Notes: generated from the sequence alone by a model not told the origin. 5,613 bases of DNA from Cyanobacteria bacterium T3Sed10_376R1m (GCA_003566215.1 PXEJ01000412.1:1-5613); one strand, 5' to 3'; shown: positions 1-4,919, counted from the stretch's first letter. Program-made: numbers and translations.

Positions 1-315
1 AATACGTTCAGACCAGTTAGCGATATATCGGCTTACTTCGTTATTGAGGGGGTGATCTTCTCCTAATTTGGACATAATGGAAATGGCATTTAAGAGACTG
101 TCCACGGTATTGTTATCTGCTTGTAACTGAGCACAATAAAGACGATTGGTAGCTGATCCAAATATCAGGGATAATCGATTACAGTTATTGTTAGTAGGTA
201 GTCTTAGCAATACGGACGTGGCGGCAAAACCTACACCTCCAAAAAAAAGCACTAATAAAGCGCAGATCAATTGCCAAGAAATTCCGTTATTGTTGCTTTC
301 AGTTTTTGCCGTCAT
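1..315 (-). CDS. Membrane-anchored cyanobacterial hypothetical protein, N-terminal 105 residues (3' partial)
   Basis: The minus strand is open from an ATG at 315 to the window edge, giving 105 residues with no stop. An in-frame TAA lies 12 bases upstream of the ATG, and no start codon falls between them, so this start is well supported. Residues 1-13 are polar. Residues about 14-38 form one hydrophobic segment (WQLICALLVLFFGGVGFAAT) that would anchor the protein in a membrane. A Cys-containing stretch with RLYCAQLQ (residues 58-65) follows, and then a helical, charged region containing DHPLNNEVSRYI and NWSERI. I recognise this arrangement (single N-terminal helix, then RLYCAQ, then a DHPL..E..R.I..WS pattern) from large cyanobacterial hypothetical proteins. 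I know of no established function. The product is probably much longer and lies off the left edge. Gene identity is secure as an ORF; the family call comes from memory of the pattern. Confidence 0.75.
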   Translation of the reverse strand, partial: MTAKTESNNNGISWQLICALLVLFFGGVGFAATSVLLRLPTNNNCNRLSLIFGSATNRLYCAQLQADNNTVDSLLNAISIMSKLGEDHPLNNEVSRYIANWSERI

Positions 316-385
316 AGTGGGACTTTATTCTTAATTAAATTTCCTTGAAATACATCCTCGTGCGATCGAGTCTAGACAAATCTTA

Positions 386-397
386 TGTTAGCTAACA
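386..397. promoter_or_regulatory. Perfect 12-bp palindrome, possible operator
   Basis: TGTTAGCTAACA is an uninterrupted 12-bp palindrome. It begins 4 bases downstream of the minus-strand TATAAT at 406-401 and covers the predicted transcript start near 394. A dimeric repressor bound there would block that promoter. The palindrome and its position are read directly from the sequence; the operator role is inferred, and I cannot assign it to a known regulator. Confidence 0.3.
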
Positions 398-400
398 CAT

Positions 401-406
401 ATTATA
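401..406 (-). promoter_or_regulatory. Candidate -10 box (TATAAT) for the gene ending at the left edge
   Basis: The minus strand reads TATAAT from 406 to 401, a perfect match to the sigma-70-type -10 consensus. It predicts a transcript start near 394 and a leader of about 80 bases before the ATG at 315. No convincing -35 hexamer sits 16-18 bases upstream, which is common in cyanobacterial promoters that depend on activators. The DNA is AT-rich, so a chance match is possible. Confidence 0.35.
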
Positions 407-432
407 GTTATATTTTATTGAGACATTTTAAC

Positions 433-516
433 ATGGGATTGATTATCTTAACTACAAATGGGGCATTTCTGCTGACCCTTGATAACTACGGGAAAAGAGA
501 AATGACGGGGGCATAA
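433..516 (+). CDS. Doubtful 27-codon small ORF
   Basis: An ATG at 433 opens a 27-codon plus-strand ORF ending in TAA at 514-516. The peptide starts hydrophobic (MGLIILTTNGAFLLTL) and ends polar (DNYGKREMTGA). It lies between two minus-strand genes, in a stretch visibly richer in G and C than its flanks. I do not recognise it as any known small photosystem, cytochrome or NDH subunit. I see no clear ribosome binding site. It may be a small protein, a remnant of a repeat, or chance. Confidence 0.15.
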   Translation: MGLIILTTNGAFLLTLDNYGKREMTGA

Positions 517-572
517 ATTTTGTCGATTTACTAATTCTAAAACTTTATTGTTGGGTCAAGTTCAGGTAGGTT

Positions 573-1238
573 TTAGGATTGTTGAGCCGAGTACGATTGA
601 TTTTCTGGGATGATGGATGGACGTAAACATAAATAAACCAAAGTGCCGAGGAAGGGTACTAAAATAATTGACCATAATATTTTATCATTTTTAATATTTC
701 TTCTTTTCAAATCGTCTTGAATTAGTACGGGAAATAGTAAACATAGACAACAAAAGTCTATGGTCATGATATTAATAAATTTACTGGTTTGCCATTGATA
801 AATAAAGTCATTCCAGTTACCATTTCTGATGGCTAATATTACTAAAATAATTGTACCTACAGTAAGGGCGATCGCACTCAGACGACTATCAAGCACTTTA
901 ACCAAAAAATTTTTTTCCCCAGTAAAATCAGAATTATTTTCTCGTAAACCTAGATAGGGTAACAAAGCAAAAGCACCGAGGAAAAAACTACCAATAACAA
1001 AAGGATAAGCTATAATTTTTTGATTTCTACCATCAATTATTAATAGACAAGCATATACCATCGGTAGAATGCCCATCAAATTAAATAAACTAATTATATA
1101 AAAATTAATTTCATCCCAATTTCCCTTAGAAAGATTAATAATCAAATCAAAAGTATTGGGATTATCAGGAGGAGAAAAGAAAAATCCGTAAACTAAAAAT
1201 ATTAACCAAATTCCCCAAAAAATAGTTTTTTCTAACAT
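573..1238 (-). CDS. Six-helix membrane protein of unknown function
   Basis: This 221-residue protein is almost entirely hydrophobic, with about six predicted membrane helices near residues 5-22, 47-68, 75-97, 119-137, 154-173 and 187-205. Conserved-looking loop motifs include SPPDNPNT (22-29), LFNLMGILP (51-59), DGRNQK (69-74), GAFALLPYLGLR (88-99), LDSRL (116-120), QWQTSKFI (148-155), DDLKRR (175-180) and LCLRP (203-207). The pattern matches a conserved membrane protein family that I associate with cyanobacteria and plastid-bearing plants. The DF..LCLLFP.L..DD..RR stretch near the C-terminus resembles the DUF2834 type of domain, but I hold that loosely. No catalytic residues are apparent. 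The ATG at 1238 begins just before the first helix. A HIP1 site (868-875) is embedded in the coding sequence at the codons for SAIA. The gene stands apart from its same-strand neighbours by 257 and 631 bases, so it is probably transcribed on its own. Confidence 0.85.
   Translation of the reverse strand: MLEKTIFWGIWLIFLVYGFFFSPPDNPNTFDLIINLSKGNWDEINFYIISLFNLMGILPMVYACLLIIDGRNQKIIAYPFVIGSFFLGAFALLPYLGLRENNSDFTGEKNFLVKVLDSRLSAIALTVGTIILVILAIRNGNWNDFIYQWQTSKFINIMTIDFCCLCLLFPVLIQDDLKRRNIKNDKILWSIILVPFLGTLVYLCLRPSIIPENQSYSAQQS
868..875. repeat. HIP1 palindrome GCGATCGC
   Basis: Highly iterated palindrome of cyanobacteria, inside the six-helix membrane protein gene. On the minus strand it reads AGTGCGATCGC, the same 11 bases as the other two complete copies. 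Confidence 0.85.
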
Positions 1239-1258
1239 AAATAATTTAAAATTAGCAT

Positions 1259-1288
1259 ATTGTATTTCTTATTCGGTGTTAAAGGCAA
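1259..1288 (-). promoter_or_regulatory. Candidate promoter for the six-helix membrane protein
   Basis: On the minus strand, TTGCCT (1288-1283) is followed after 18 bases by TACAAT (1264-1259). These match the -35 and -10 consensus at 4 of 6 and 5 of 6 positions. The predicted transcript start is near 1252, leaving a leader of only about 13 bases before the ATG at 1238. The -35 element falls inside one unit of the heptanucleotide array at 1275-1302. Support is moderate, since AT-rich DNA gives such matches by chance. Confidence 0.35.
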
Positions 1289-1343
1289 GGTGTTAGGTGG
1301 TAGAGGACGTAGCATGGTACGTTCTTACAGGTATTAGGTTAAA
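1275..1343. repeat. Degenerate heptanucleotide array (GGTGTTA) split by a palindrome
   Basis: Units phased at exactly 7 bases run GGTGTTA (1275-1281), AAGGCAA (1282-1288, degenerate), GGTGTTA (1289-1295) and GGTGGTA (1296-1302). After an interruption come GGTATTA (1330-1336) and GGTTAAA (1337-1343). The interruption at 1303-1326 is an imperfect palindrome centred on CATG, with arms ACGTA and TACGT. This is the style of the short tandemly repeated repetitive sequences known in cyanobacteria. No function can be assigned from sequence. Confidence 0.6.
1303..1326. repeat. Imperfect palindrome inside the heptad array
   Basis: The 24-bp dyad is centred between 1314 and 1315. The inner arms ACGTA (1307-1311) and TACGT (1318-1322) pair perfectly around a CATG core, with one G-G mismatch between. 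The outer bases pair with two G-T wobbles. Similar GTAG..ACGTAGCATG..TACGT hairpins recur in cyanobacterial intergenic DNA as I recall it, so this may be a small dispersed repeat that landed in the heptad array. Confidence 0.45.
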
Positions 1344-1474
1344 GAATTTATAAAAAACATCTCTTTATTCATTTTTTTATTTCTAATTCTTTGATTGAGT
1401 CTGCTACCTGAAACGTGCCCAAATTCAATGTTCTCATATCGAACTGAGATCTTATATAGATAACAAAAAGAAAT

Positions 1475-1513
1475 CCCTAAACCTTGCCATTTTTAGGAAG
1501 ATAGAGGGTTTTT
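1475..1513. repeat. Imperfect inverted repeat followed by a T run
   Basis: The arms at 1475-1488 (CCCTAAACCTTGCC) and 1495-1508 pair at about 9 of 14 positions around a 6-base loop, and five Ts follow at 1509-1513. It looks like a weak terminator on the plus strand, but no plus-strand gene precedes it. The adjoining stretch near 1520-1535 (GATCTGCTGAATAAATC) reminds me of sequence near the ends of cyanobacterial insertion elements, so a decayed element is an alternative. Support is weak. Confidence 0.25.
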
Positions 1514-1632
1514 AAATTAGGATCTGCTGAATAAATCAAAACTACAAATATCAAAGATTTAAGCATATTAAAAATATTACAAAAATATATAGCGTTTTTT
1601 ATAATTATGAGATACATTTATTATTCTTAAGT

Positions 1633-1660
1633 CCCCCGAATTTGCGGGGGATTTAGGGGG
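1633..1660. repeat. G/C-rich hairpin with a third G block
   Basis: CCCCCG (1633-1638) and CGGGGG (1645-1650) form a perfect 6-bp stem with a 6-base loop. A second GGGGG block at 1656-1660 can replace the first as partner of the C arm. It stands out strongly from the AT-rich flanks. Hairpins of this type (CCCCC ... GGGGGATTTAGGGGG) are frequent dispersed repeats in cyanobacteria. It lies downstream of the pterin enzyme gene, about 210 bases past its stop, too far for its main terminator. Confidence 0.5.
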
Positions 1661-1726
1661 ATCATTTTGTACCCCGTAACCATGATAATTGCTATAGATA
1701 CTATACCCAGAGAATAAAAGCTCATA

Positions 1727-1761
1727 ATTGTTCATTGTCAATTATCAATTGTTAATTCTCC
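1727..1761. repeat. Second heptanucleotide array (about ATTGTCA, five units)
   Basis: Five consecutive 7-base units read ATTGTTC, ATTGTCA, ATTATCA, ATTGTTA and ATTCTCC, consensus roughly ATTRTYA. The 11-base string ATTATCAATTG within it occurs again at 2971-2981, just before the peptidase gene. Both this array and the GGTGTTA array at 1275-1343 have a 7-base period. It is probably a cyanobacterial short tandem repeat; no role is evident. Confidence 0.55.
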
Positions 1762-1838
1762 TTATCGTAGCAATTTTTCAGCAAAGCCTAATTAATACTT
1801 CCTTTCTTTTCTCAAGAATTTTCCTGAAAAAATAAATC

Positions 1839-1861
1839 ATTCTTCCCTAGAATTGAAGAAT
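1839..1861 (-). terminator. Weak candidate terminator of the pterin enzyme gene
   Basis: On the minus strand ATTCTTC (1861-1855) and GAAGAAT (1845-1839) form a perfect 7-bp stem with a 9-base loop, starting 8 bases after the TAG stop of the pterin enzyme gene. The sequence after the stem, GATTTATTTTTTC, is T-rich. Position and T-richness favour a rho-independent terminator, but only two pairs are G-C and the T run begins several bases late, so the strength is doubtful. Confidence 0.4.
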
Positions 1862-1869
1862 TTTAGGAA

Positions 1870-2742
1870 CTAAACTAAAGCGGGAATTTTTTGAGTATTT
1901 TCTCCGTTACCACTATTCAATACTTGGTTTCGACAGAAAATTTCACAGGAATTATTAGGACTTTCAATTAATTTAATTTTTTCTAACTCAACCCCTAACT
2001 TACTCACAGGCTTTTGTAATAAAGTTGCAATATAGAAAGCGATATTTTCTGCCGTGGGTACAGTCTCAGCAAAATGAGCAATATCCTTATTTAAGAAAGT
2101 ATGATCAAAAGGTTCAACCACATAATCATCAATAACTTGTTGTAACTTACCTAAATCAACAATCATCCCTGTACGAGCATCCATTTCACCCGTTACAGAT
2201 ACTTCTAAATGATAGTTGTGTCCGTGACCATTGGGACGAGCGCACTTTCCATAAATCTCTAAATTTTCTTCATAGCTTAGTTTATTTGAAGCTAATCTAT
2301 GGGCGGCGCTAAAGTGAGTTTGAATCGTTAAAGTTGCTTCCATGTCTTTTCCTTGATAATTAACCCAAAGTTGAGGATGTTCGTATAGTAAAATGTCAGT
2401 TAATGGTAAATGGGGGTTCAATCTTTGCCATATTACCCGTGCAATGTTTTCTGTGGTGGGTAGGGTTTCGTTAAATTCTGCCCATGTATCATTAAGATAG
2501 CCATAGTCTAACTGATTGGTAACTTCATTTTTGATTACTTTTTTGACGTTAGAAAGATTTTGTACCATGCCATATTCATCTAATTCACCGATGAGAGACA
2601 CGAATAAAACGTAGTTGTGTCCATGACCGGGAAAACGACTATTTGCCCCAAAACGCTCTTTGTTTTCTGTTTCTGATAATTCTGGTAACCAATAGCGGTG
2701 ACTAGCGCTGAATTTGGCTCGACGATTGACAATACATTTCAT
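1870..2742 (-). CDS. Tandem-domain 6-pyruvoyl-tetrahydropterin synthase / QueD family protein
   Basis: Two copies of the PTPS/QueD fold are fused in 290 residues; single-domain members have about 120-150. The family acts on dihydroneopterin triphosphate in the cytoplasm, making 6-pyruvoyltetrahydropterin (pterin route) or 6-carboxytetrahydropterin (queuosine route). Domain 2 (about 136-270) has the zinc ligands H148, H173 and H175 (FSAAHRL, NGHGHNY). It also keeps the nucleophile C167 in GKCARPNGHGH, the Asp-His pair D213-H214 and the substrate-binding E260, and it closely resembles animal PTPS. Domain 1 (about 1-130) keeps H15, H40, H42, D79 and E121. It has Asn34 where the Cys belongs and Tyr80 where the His belongs, so it is probably not catalytic by itself. 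The tail (270-290) is polar. The ATG at 2742 leads directly into the first strand. Whether the product feeds queuosine or a pterin glycoside cannot be told here. Its divergent neighbour is a zinc peptidase gene. Confidence 0.9.
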   Translation of the reverse strand: MKCIVNRRAKFSASHRYWLPELSETENKERFGANSRFPGHGHNYVLFVSLIGELDEYGMVQNLSNVKKVIKNEVTNQLDYGYLNDTWAEFNETLPTTENIARVIWQRLNPHLPLTDILLYEHPQLWVNYQGKDMEATLTIQTHFSAAHRLASNKLSYEENLEIYGKCARPNGHGHNYHLEVSVTGEMDARTGMIVDLGKLQQVIDDYVVEPFDHTFLNKDIAHFAETVPTAENIAFYIATLLQKPVSKLGVELEKIKLIESPNNSCEIFCRNQVLNSGNGENTQKIPALV

Positions 2743-2796
2743 TGCAATACTTATTTATTCGGCTTTTTGATTCTTTTACTAGCTTACCATTTTTTG

Positions 2797-2811
2797 CTTA
2801 ACTTAACTTAA
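2797..2811. repeat. Three tandem CTTAA units upstream of the pterin enzyme gene
   Basis: CTTAA is repeated three times without interruption, 55-69 bases upstream of the pterin enzyme start. On the minus strand a TATATT (2815-2810), a weak -10-like sequence, overlaps the last unit, but no -35 can be seen in the G/C tract upstream. It could be part of the promoter region or chance. Confidence 0.25.
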
Positions 2812-2829
2812 TATAGAAATACTGTTTGA

Positions 2830-2837
2830 GGGGGGGG
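2830..2837. repeat. Homopolymeric G8 tract in the divergent intergenic region
   Basis: Eight consecutive Gs lie in very AT-rich DNA, 88 bases upstream of the pterin enzyme start and 150 upstream of the peptidase start. Runs of this length are prone to slipped-strand length change in bacteria. Its position near both promoters means a length change could alter promoter spacing, but that is inference. Confidence 0.5.
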
Positions 2838-2843
2838 CTAAAC

Positions 2844-2885
2844 ATTAGAGTGTAGAATTTTTAAAAAATAATACTCTAATTTTTT
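2844..2885 (+). terminator. Terminator-like hairpin in the divergent promoter region
   Basis: ATTAGAGT (2844-2851) pairs perfectly with ACTCTAAT (2873-2880). The stem extends by a G-T and a T-A pair around a 17-base A/T loop, and a run of six Ts follows (2880-2885). This has the form of a rho-independent terminator reading rightward, yet no plus-strand gene lies to its left. It could be a leader attenuator for the peptidase, the end of a short RNA, or protection against antisense transcription. With only three G-C/C-G pairs it would be weak. Confidence 0.35.
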
Positions 2886-2958
2886 CAATATTTCTAACAT
2901 CACAACCTATATAGAACTGTTATCTTAATTATTAAGTTTTTTTATTAAAAGGGTTAAA

Positions 2959-2988
2959 TTGTCATCTTTAATTATCAATTGCTATAAT
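2959..2988 (+). promoter_or_regulatory. Near-consensus promoter overlapping the peptidase start codon
   Basis: TTGTCA (2959-2964, 5 of 6) and TATAAT (2983-2988, 6 of 6) are separated by 18 bases. The -10 box overlaps the ATG at 2987, so transcription would begin near 2995, inside the assigned reading frame. If the promoter is real, translation would start downstream, with TTG at 3005 (codon 7) the nearest in-frame candidate. If the ATG is right, the transcript must start farther upstream. Confidence 0.4.
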
Positions 2989-3832
2989 GTTTAATTTTCT
3001 TTTTTTGCTAGTAATAGTTTTTTTTATAATTGTTTATTATTTTGTTTTACCCGCTAAAATTGGTCAAAAAAGAAAGGAAATTAGTAATAATAGTTTTCCT
3101 AAAGAATGGGTTTTGTTTTTGACAGAAAATGTTTATTTATACAAGAAACTTCCTAGTCAATTAAAAAAACAATTACATAGTTATATTCAAATATTCTTAG
3201 CAGAAAAAGAATTTATAGGTAAAGATGGGATCAAAATAACTGAAGAAATGAAGTTGATTGTTGCATCTCAAGCTTGTTTATTATTAATTGAAAATAATCC
3301 TAATCCTGTGGAACCAAAAAGAAGTAACTATTTCCCTTATCTTAAATATATTTATATTTATCCCGATAGAATAGCCCATAAAAATAAGCCTTATCAAGAA
3401 GAATATAATATTTTATTAGGTCAATCATCGGTAGGTTATAAGTCGGGAAAAGATGGCTCTATTCTATTTTCTTGGGCAGATGTTTTACGGGAGGCAAATA
3501 ATCCACAGTATGGGGATAATGTGGTTTTACATGAGTTTACCCATCAATTGGATCAAGAATTTGGCAATGCAACAGGCACACCTCGATTGAGTAATTTAGA
3601 AAAAACTCTAGTTTGGCAAAAGATTTTTCGTACGGAATATGATAATTTATGTGATGCTGTTAGTAAGGGTAAAGAGACTATTATTGATAGTTATGGTACT
3701 CAAAACCCTATTGAATTTTTTGCGGTAGCAACGGAGGCTTTTTTTCTTAAGTCAAGATTATTGGCAGTTTATCACCCTTTATTATATGAACAATTAAGTC
3801 AATATTATCATTTAGATCCTGTTATTTGGTAA
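2987..3832 (+). CDS. Membrane-anchored zinc metallopeptidase, MtfA (M90) family
   Basis: The 281-residue protein starts with one strongly hydrophobic segment (about residues 3-22), followed by basic KIGQKRK, which suggests a membrane anchor with the body in the cytoplasm. The peptidase body follows. It has the family-typical FPKEW...VYLYKKLP (37-56), FLAEKEFIG (70-78), the zinc-binding HEFTH (H182, E183, H186) in VVLHEFTHQLDQE, and AVATEAFF, whose E250 is the probable third zinc ligand. The HPLLYEQLSQYY ending (263-274) is also typical. In enterobacteria MtfA is a peptidase that binds the glucose repressor Mlc. Cyanobacteria are not known to use that Mlc-PTS circuit, so the substrate here is unknown. 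E. coli MtfA, as I recall it, is about 265 residues and soluble; the extra helix is the main difference. ATG 2987 is the first start after an in-frame TAA at 2969-2971, but an overlapping promoter motif leaves TTG 3005 possible. The gene is convergent with the downstream GTPase gene, 82 bases apart. Confidence 0.88.
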   Translation: MFNFLFLLVIVFFIIVYYFVLPAKIGQKRKEISNNSFPKEWVLFLTENVYLYKKLPSQLKKQLHSYIQIFLAEKEFIGKDGIKITEEMKLIVASQACLLLIENNPNPVEPKRSNYFPYLKYIYIYPDRIAHKNKPYQEEYNILLGQSSVGYKSGKDGSILFSWADVLREANNPQYGDNVVLHEFTHQLDQEFGNATGTPRLSNLEKTLVWQKIFRTEYDNLCDAVSKGKETIIDSYGTQNPIEFFAVATEAFFLKSRLLAVYHPLLYEQLSQYYHLDPVIW

Positions 3833-3914
3833 GCTTTATTTTATCTTTTTAAAACTTTTTATTTCACTTTTTGAGTGGAGACAATTTGACGGCAGTAACT
3901 ATAAATATTAAAAA

Positions 3915-4886
3915 TTAAGCTACACAGTTTCTAAAACCATCTCTTAGTTTTTTCTCGTCAAGGTTGCGCCCGATGAAGACTAATTCACTTTTACGGGTTT
4001 CATTGGGCTTCCAAGGGCGATCGCACTTCCCATCAAATAACATATGAACCCCTTGAAATACAAGCCTTTCAGCTAATCCTTCCACATTAATAATACCCTT
4101 CATCCGAAAAATATCAACTCCTTGAGTACGTAAAACTTCCCCAATCCAAGCATTTAGTTTCTCCATATTGATAGACTGGGATTCGGTAATGGCAACGGAG
4201 TAAACTGAGTTATCATGTTCGTGGGCTTCTTCTTCTAAAAATTCAGGGTCAATTTCTAGGGCATTGTTAAGGTCAAAGGCTTTGACTCCAAGCACTTTAT
4301 CCATTGCGATCGCACTTTCTTGGGTACGATAAATTTTTGCCATAGAATTCATTCCCTTAATTTTTGCTTCCAACTCGCTCAACTCTGACTCAGTAACTAA
4401 ATCAGTTTTATTTAACAAAATTATATCGGCAAAGGCAATTTGTTCTTCTGCTTCGTGGGCTTCCCAATGTTGTTGAATATGAAACGCATCTACCACCGTC
4501 ACCACGGCATCCAATAGCAATTGTTTTTGCATATCTTCATCCACAAAGAACGTTTGTATTACAGGGGCAGGATCAGCCAATCCCGTAGTTTCGATAACGA
4601 TATGATCAAATTTATTACGGCGTTTCATTAAATTGTTAATAATACGAATTAAATCACCACGTACCGTGCAACAAATACAACCATTATTCATTTCAAAAAT
4701 TTCTTCATCTGCATCAATTATTAATTGATTATCGATACCCACTTCTCCATATTCATTAACGATAACCGCAACTTTTTTGCCATGTTCATGGGTTAAAATA
4801 CGGTTTAATAATGTTGTTTTTCCAGCTCCTAAATATCCCGTTAAAACCGTTACTGGAATTGTGGTATTATGTGCGATCGTAACCAT
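3915..4886 (-). CDS. COG0523/CobW-type metallochaperone GTPase
   Basis: This 323-residue G3E-family GTPase has all the expected motifs. Walker A is GYLGAGKTT (17-25). The metal-binding CxCC motif is GCICC (C70, C72, C73). The ETTGLADP switch/Walker B region is at 99-106, and the NKTD guanine-specificity motif is at 159-162. The C-terminal CobW_C domain spans about 228-323, with RMKGIINVEG (261-270) and PWKPNETRKSELVFIGRNLD (291-310). The linker holds a short acidic/His stretch EEEAHEHD (218-225) that could bind metal. Family members use GTP to deliver zinc, cobalt or another metal to client proteins; which metal applies here is not visible. Length is normal for the family. ATG 4886 is the first start after an in-frame stop 18 bases upstream. 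No Zur-like operator is obvious before it. Two HIP1 sites (4017-4024, 4306-4313) and one HIP1 core (4873-4879) lie within the coding sequence. The gene follows the sensor kinase gene on the same strand by 141 bases. Confidence 0.93.
   Translation of the reverse strand: MVTIAHNTTIPVTVLTGYLGAGKTTLLNRILTHEHGKKVAVIVNEYGEVGIDNQLIIDADEEIFEMNNGCICCTVRGDLIRIINNLMKRRNKFDHIVIETTGLADPAPVIQTFFVDEDMQKQLLLDAVVTVVDAFHIQQHWEAHEAEEQIAFADIILLNKTDLVTESELSELEAKIKGMNSMAKIYRTQESAIAMDKVLGVKAFDLNNALEIDPEFLEEEAHEHDNSVYSVAITESQSINMEKLNAWIGEVLRTQGVDIFRMKGIINVEGLAERLVFQGVHMLFDGKCDRPWKPNETRKSELVFIGRNLDEKKLRDGFRNCVA
4017..4024. repeat. HIP1 palindrome GCGATCGC
   Basis: Complete HIP1 copy near the 3' end of the COG0523 gene, at the codons for KCDRP. 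It has the same 11-base minus-strand context, AGTGCGATCGC. Confidence 0.85.
4306..4313. repeat. HIP1 palindrome GCGATCGC
   Basis: Complete HIP1 copy in the middle of the COG0523 gene, at the codons for SAIA. It has the same 11-base minus-strand context, AGTGCGATCGC. Confidence 0.85.
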
Positions 4887-4919
4887 AAATAGTAAAATAT
4901 CTTAAATAAACTTTATTCC

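Noticed and set aside
146..334. 62-codon plus-strand ORF
   Set aside because: It lies almost wholly antisense to the better-supported minus-strand reading frame at 1-315, which has a membrane anchor and family-like motifs. Its own composition is unremarkable.
537..576. Inverted repeat CTAAAAC (537-543) / GTTTTAG (570-576) at the end of the membrane protein gene
   Set aside because: The arms are 26 bases apart, one overlaps the stop codon, and no T run follows on the minus strand, so it is not a convincing terminator.
1239..1869. tRNA, CRISPR array or intact insertion sequence in the long gap
   Set aside because: No cloverleaf, no repeat-spacer periodicity and no transposase-like frame could be seen. 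The repeats present are short 7-base tandems and hairpins.
2743..2986. PreQ1 or other riboswitch in the pterin enzyme leader
   Set aside because: No recognisable aptamer core could be seen in the leader; the only clear structure is the hairpin that reads on the opposite strand.
3833..3914. Bidirectional terminator between the convergent peptidase and GTPase genes
   Set aside because: Only a 4-bp stem (CACT 3865-3868 / AGTG 3874-3877) is visible, without a T run. The region is simply T-rich, so no terminator is claimed.
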